Positions 5,382 to 6,643 of a DNA stretch of 6,643 bases are shown piece by piece. Position 1 is the first letter of the stretch. Each line of letters opens with the position of its first letter. The DNA comes from Oscillospiraceae bacterium (GTDB lineage: Bacteria; Bacillota; Clostridia; Oscillospirales; Oscillospiraceae): NCBI GenBank assembly GCA_017405545.1, contig JAFRAF010000363.1, positions 1 to 6,643 of the forward strand, in the 5' to 3' direction. Made by a program: the position numbers and the translations under genes. The notes beneath the pieces were generated by a model. It was given only the letters and a program-made list of their open reading frames with translations. It searched no databases and was not told the DNA's origin.

Positions 5382-5675
5382 TCAGTGATGAGCGGCCTTG
5401 ATTCCAAACACCGCCGCGCCTATGAGGAAAGCTAAAAGCGAGCCGAGGGCGGCGGTGCCCGCGAGCAGAAGTATTATCTCGATGAGATAATTCGTGTGTA
5501 TGTTGGAGGCAGCCTCGCAGAGGGCGTACACAATGAGACTGACGACAAGACCGGTCAGCCGGTTTTCCGTATCCCTCCGCATGGCGCCGAAAAGCAGGGC
5601 GATGACAACGCCGATAAGCAGAAAAAGCCGACTGTCAGAGGAAATAAGCTCGCTTAAAACAGGCAGATGGCTCAT
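5382..5675 (-). CDS. Small three-helix membrane protein, unknown function
   Basis: This 97-residue hydrophobic protein has three likely membrane helices (about 17-32, 40-56 and 63-91). A short basic/acidic loop, RRDTENR (33-39), lies between the first two. It has no signal peptide and no catalytic motif, and I do not recognise a family. The ATG at 5675 is preceded by AGGAG (5683-5687) with a 7-nt gap. That ribosome binding site overlaps the TAG stop of the upstream peptidase gene, so the two are probably cotranscribed and translationally coupled. The context alone does not reveal whether it works with the peptidase. Its good ribosome binding site and tight operon spacing make it very likely a real gene. 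Confidence 0.8.
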   Translation of the reverse strand: MSHLPVLSELISSDSRLFLLIGVVIALLFGAMRRDTENRLTGLVVSLIVYALCEAASNIHTNYLIEIILLLAGTAALGSLLAFLIGAAVFGIKAAHH

Positions 5676-5685
5676 ATGTAATCTC

Positions 5686-6643
5686 CTAAAAGCCCTTGAT
5701 TATCTCCGCCGTCAGGGCCTTTGCCGTCTCCACGGCCAGCTGAACCGCGGACTCGAAGTCGAACCAGGAGGCTATGCCCTGCTGGGCGTGGATATAGCGC
5801 ACGGGTATGCCGCTCACCACCACAGGCACGCCGTCCAGGGCGGTATTGATGACTCCGCCGTTATTGCCGCCGCCCCGGCGCACGGAGCACTGTGCGGCTA
5901 TGCCCCGGCTCTCGGCCAGGTCCAGGCTGAAGCGCTGGAAGCGGGGCGAGCATATTATCGTGCTGTCGCGGAAGCGGAGCATGGGCCCCTTCTTCAGAGC
6001 TGTCTGCACCGCATAGTCCGGGGTGAAGGTATCGTCGGCGGGACAGCCCTCAAAGACTATGGCGATATCCGGGCAGACCTGGCGCACGGCCACGGCGCAG
6101 CCCCTCTCGCCCACCTCCTCCTGTGAGGACAGGACTCCCACCACATTTACCCCCGTGACCTGGTCCTGCAGGCGGCGCATGGCCTCGATGAGGGCGGCGC
6201 AGCCCATGCGGCAGTCGAAGGCCTTGCCCATCATTATGCCGTGCTCTTCGTCCCAGTAAAAGGCCGAGTCGGGCACCGCCGGTTCCCCTATGCGCATGCC
6301 GAAGTCCTCGGCGGCCTCCCCGGCCGAGCGGGCCCCGACGTCAATGACCATATTCTCCACCGCGGGAGCGCGGCCCCTCTCCGCCTCGGTGAGGAAATGG
6401 GGCGGCTTTGCGGCTATCATGCCCGGTATCCACTGCCCGAGACGGTTGCGCACATGGACCCGGGTGGCCTGCAGACTGTTGGGGTCCATGCTGCCGATGC
6501 GCACGAACTCCATGGTGCCGTTTGGCCGTATTGACTGGACCATAAAGCCCACCTCGTCGCTGTGGGCGTCCAGCATAAGGGTGGGGAGGAAGGGGTCCAT
6601 GCCTTTTTTCGGATACAGGTACAGGTTGCGCAGGCAGTCCTCG
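5686..6643 (-). CDS. M42-family metallo-aminopeptidase (FrvX/PepA-like), 5' end outside window
   Basis: About 318 residues are visible. The frame is open to the window edge at 6643, so the N-terminus is missing; the ATG at 6600 is internal, because conserved family sequence (NLYLYPKKG) precedes it. M42 enzymes are cytosolic, dinuclear-metal aminopeptidases that often assemble into dodecamers and trim peptides. Numbered from that internal Met, the expected metal and catalytic residues are present. AHSDEVGF gives His 13 and Asp 15, and AFDCRMGC gives the bridging Asp 129. SSQEEVGERG gives catalytic Glu 161 and metal-binding Glu 162. VFEGCPADD supplies Glu 184, and RYIHAQQG supplies His 271. Two sites depart from what I recall of the family: GGGNNGG (243-249) stands where many members have GTDAG, and Glu replaces the common Asp at 184. 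It is the upstream gene of an operon with the small membrane protein. The exact substrate is unknown. Confidence 0.9.
   Translation of the reverse strand, partial: EDCLRNLYLYPKKGMDPFLPTLMLDAHSDEVGFMVQSIRPNGTMEFVRIGSMDPNSLQATRVHVRNRLGQWIPGMIAAKPPHFLTEAERGRAPAVENMVIDVGARSAGEAAEDFGMRIGEPAVPDSAFYWDEEHGIMMGKAFDCRMGCAALIEAMRRLQDQVTGVNVVGVLSSQEEVGERGCAVAVRQVCPDIAIVFEGCPADDTFTPDYAVQTALKKGPMLRFRDSTIICSPRFQRFSLDLAESRGIAAQCSVRRGGGNNGGVINTALDGVPVVVSGIPVRYIHAQQGIASWFDFESAVQLAVETAKALTAEIIKGF

Noticed and set aside
1..6643. CRISPR array, tRNA or rRNA gene, transposase or phage gene
   Set aside because: No regularly spaced repeat series, no tRNA-like cloverleaf and no transposase, integrase or phage protein was found on either strand.

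Overview
The window looks like a stretch of a fairly GC-rich chromosome from a Gram-positive Clostridia-type bacterium, possibly a gut Oscillospirales-like lineage. The clues are strong AGGAGG-type ribosome binding sites, sigma-A-like promoters with 17-bp spacers, a TPP riboswitch controlling a lone ECF-type thiamine S-component, and intergenic hairpin repeats ending in CGGAGGGA. The taxonomic placement is inference; no marker gene settles it.

Layout from left to right. Positions 1-286 hold one copy of a hairpin-rich dispersed repeat (6-173) and the htpG terminator. Positions 287-2134 (minus) encode HtpG, the bacterial Hsp90 chaperone. Between 2135 and 2531 is a divergent control region. A minus-strand htpG promoter, with an operator-like double palindrome just downstream, sits back to back with a plus-strand promoter. 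The plus promoter drives a leader containing a TPP riboswitch, a terminator and a further long hairpin. Positions 2532-3080 (plus) encode the thiamine transporter substrate-binding subunit ThiT. Positions 3081-3414 hold the thiT terminator, a small MITE-like element and the terminator of the next gene. Positions 3415-4647 (minus) encode an LtrA-family multi-pass membrane protein with its own promoter (4726-4754). Positions 4648-5381 are a gene-poor 0.7-kb stretch. It carries the second copy of the dispersed repeat and at least four further hairpins or palindromes. At the right end, a minus-strand two-gene operon carries an M42-family metallo-aminopeptidase, cut by the window edge, followed 10 nt later by a 97-residue three-helix membrane protein of unknown function.

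The protein-coding genes are largely housekeeping or transport and show no single shared pathway. thiT is predicted to be switched off when TPP is plentiful. htpG is predicted to be a single-gene unit under a possible operator. I see no phage, CRISPR, toxin-antitoxin, defence or biosynthetic system. The less routine material is non-coding: the paired repeats around htpG-thiT-ltrA, the structured array at 4857-5338, and a readable antiterminator model for the TPP riboswitch.
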